Assembly: GCF_030657335.1 (NCBI RefSeq)
Contig: NZ_CP131039.1
Coordinates: 1,814,501 to 1,878,500 of the forward strand
Reading direction: 5' to 3'
Origin: Croceibacterium aestuarii
GTDB taxonomy: Bacteria; Pseudomonadota; Alphaproteobacteria; Sphingomonadales; Sphingomonadaceae
Length of the DNA: 64,000 nucleotides
Shown here: piece after piece, positions 63,942 to 64,000 of the stretch
How the letters are laid out: every line of letters begins with the position of its first letter
Numbering within the stretch: the first letter of the stretch is position 1
The notes under the pieces: model-generated
Database searches by the model: none
Told to the model about the DNA's origin: nothing
What the model saw: only the letters and a program-made list of their open reading frames with translations
Translations under genes and position numbers: made by a program

Positions 63942-64000
63942 ATGGCTCGTTCCGTCTGGAAAGGTCCGTTCGTCGACCTGCACCTGCTCAAGAAGGCACA
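63942..64000 (+). CDS. rpsS: 30S ribosomal protein S19, 3' end cut by the window edge
   Basis: ATG at 63942 opens MARSVWKGPFVDLHLLKKA, the canonical S19 N-terminus, which binds the 16S 3' domain near S13. The frame runs off the window. Confidence 0.95.
   Translation, partial: MARSVWKGPFVDLHLLKKA

Overview
The window is a GC-rich (roughly mid-60s percent by eye) alphaproteobacterial chromosome segment, most likely from Sphingomonadales and probably Erythrobacteraceae-like. Pointers are the str and S10 ribosomal clusters, a MucR/Ros regulator, an HWE histidine kinase, two GGAAC-N17-CGTT (EcfG-type) promoters, several TonB-dependent receptors, an ergothioneine egtBD pair and many short SD-coupled operons. 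Both edges cut genes: plsC at the left, rpsS at the right. No rRNA operon, CRISPR array, transposase or prophage was seen.

Left part (1-8.4 kb): a minus-strand housekeeping run reads nfuA-like, nitroreductase, tsaB, rimI, then mucR, fur and plsC. A terminator-like hairpin sits directly in front of fur. On the plus strand follow a secreted M16 peptidase and a class II DAHP synthase. From 8.4 to 14.7 kb there is a MASE1-PAS-GGDEF cyclase, egtB-egtD with a membrane-anchored aspartic protease, and an AAHS-type MFS transporter.

Catabolic/accessory part (14.8-36.5 kb): a TonB receptor plus Tat sulfatase with a divergent LysR gene. Next is a four-gene operon with a p-cresol-methylhydroxylase-like flavoprotein, its cytochrome c, an EamA half-transporter and a VOC protein. 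A tRNA-Gln, a second TonB receptor, two glutathione-transferase-family enzymes, topoisomerase IB, a second diguanylate cyclase, and a translationally coupled GMC oxidoreductase/HupE-UreJ/metallo-beta-lactamase operon facing a DUF885 protein complete it.

Central biosynthetic part (36.5-51.8 kb): ilvE, an unusual non-coding-looking region (37.7-38.26 kb), tlyA, tspO, ubiK, recO-leuB, a GT2-GtrA glycosyltransferase facing a PMT-like mannosyltransferase, metZ, a frameshifted HWE kinase, apaG, LysR and small stress-type membrane proteins.

Right part (52-64 kb): a clearly lower-GC three-gene cassette (53080-54798, led by a TIGR04255-like protein) lies immediately upstream of rpsL-rpsG-fusA-tuf. 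After a strong terminator and an SDR gene comes the S10 operon (rpsJ, rplC, rplD, rplW, rplB, rpsS), with its own promoter and an attenuator-like leader.

Most interesting candidates: (1) the 37.89-38.23 kb region, holding an 18-codon ORF whose ribosome binding site is complementary to 14 bases of the 16S rRNA tail, between structured hairpins and two opposing terminators; (2) the low-GC three-gene cassette; (3) EcfG-type promoters defining part of the general stress regulon.
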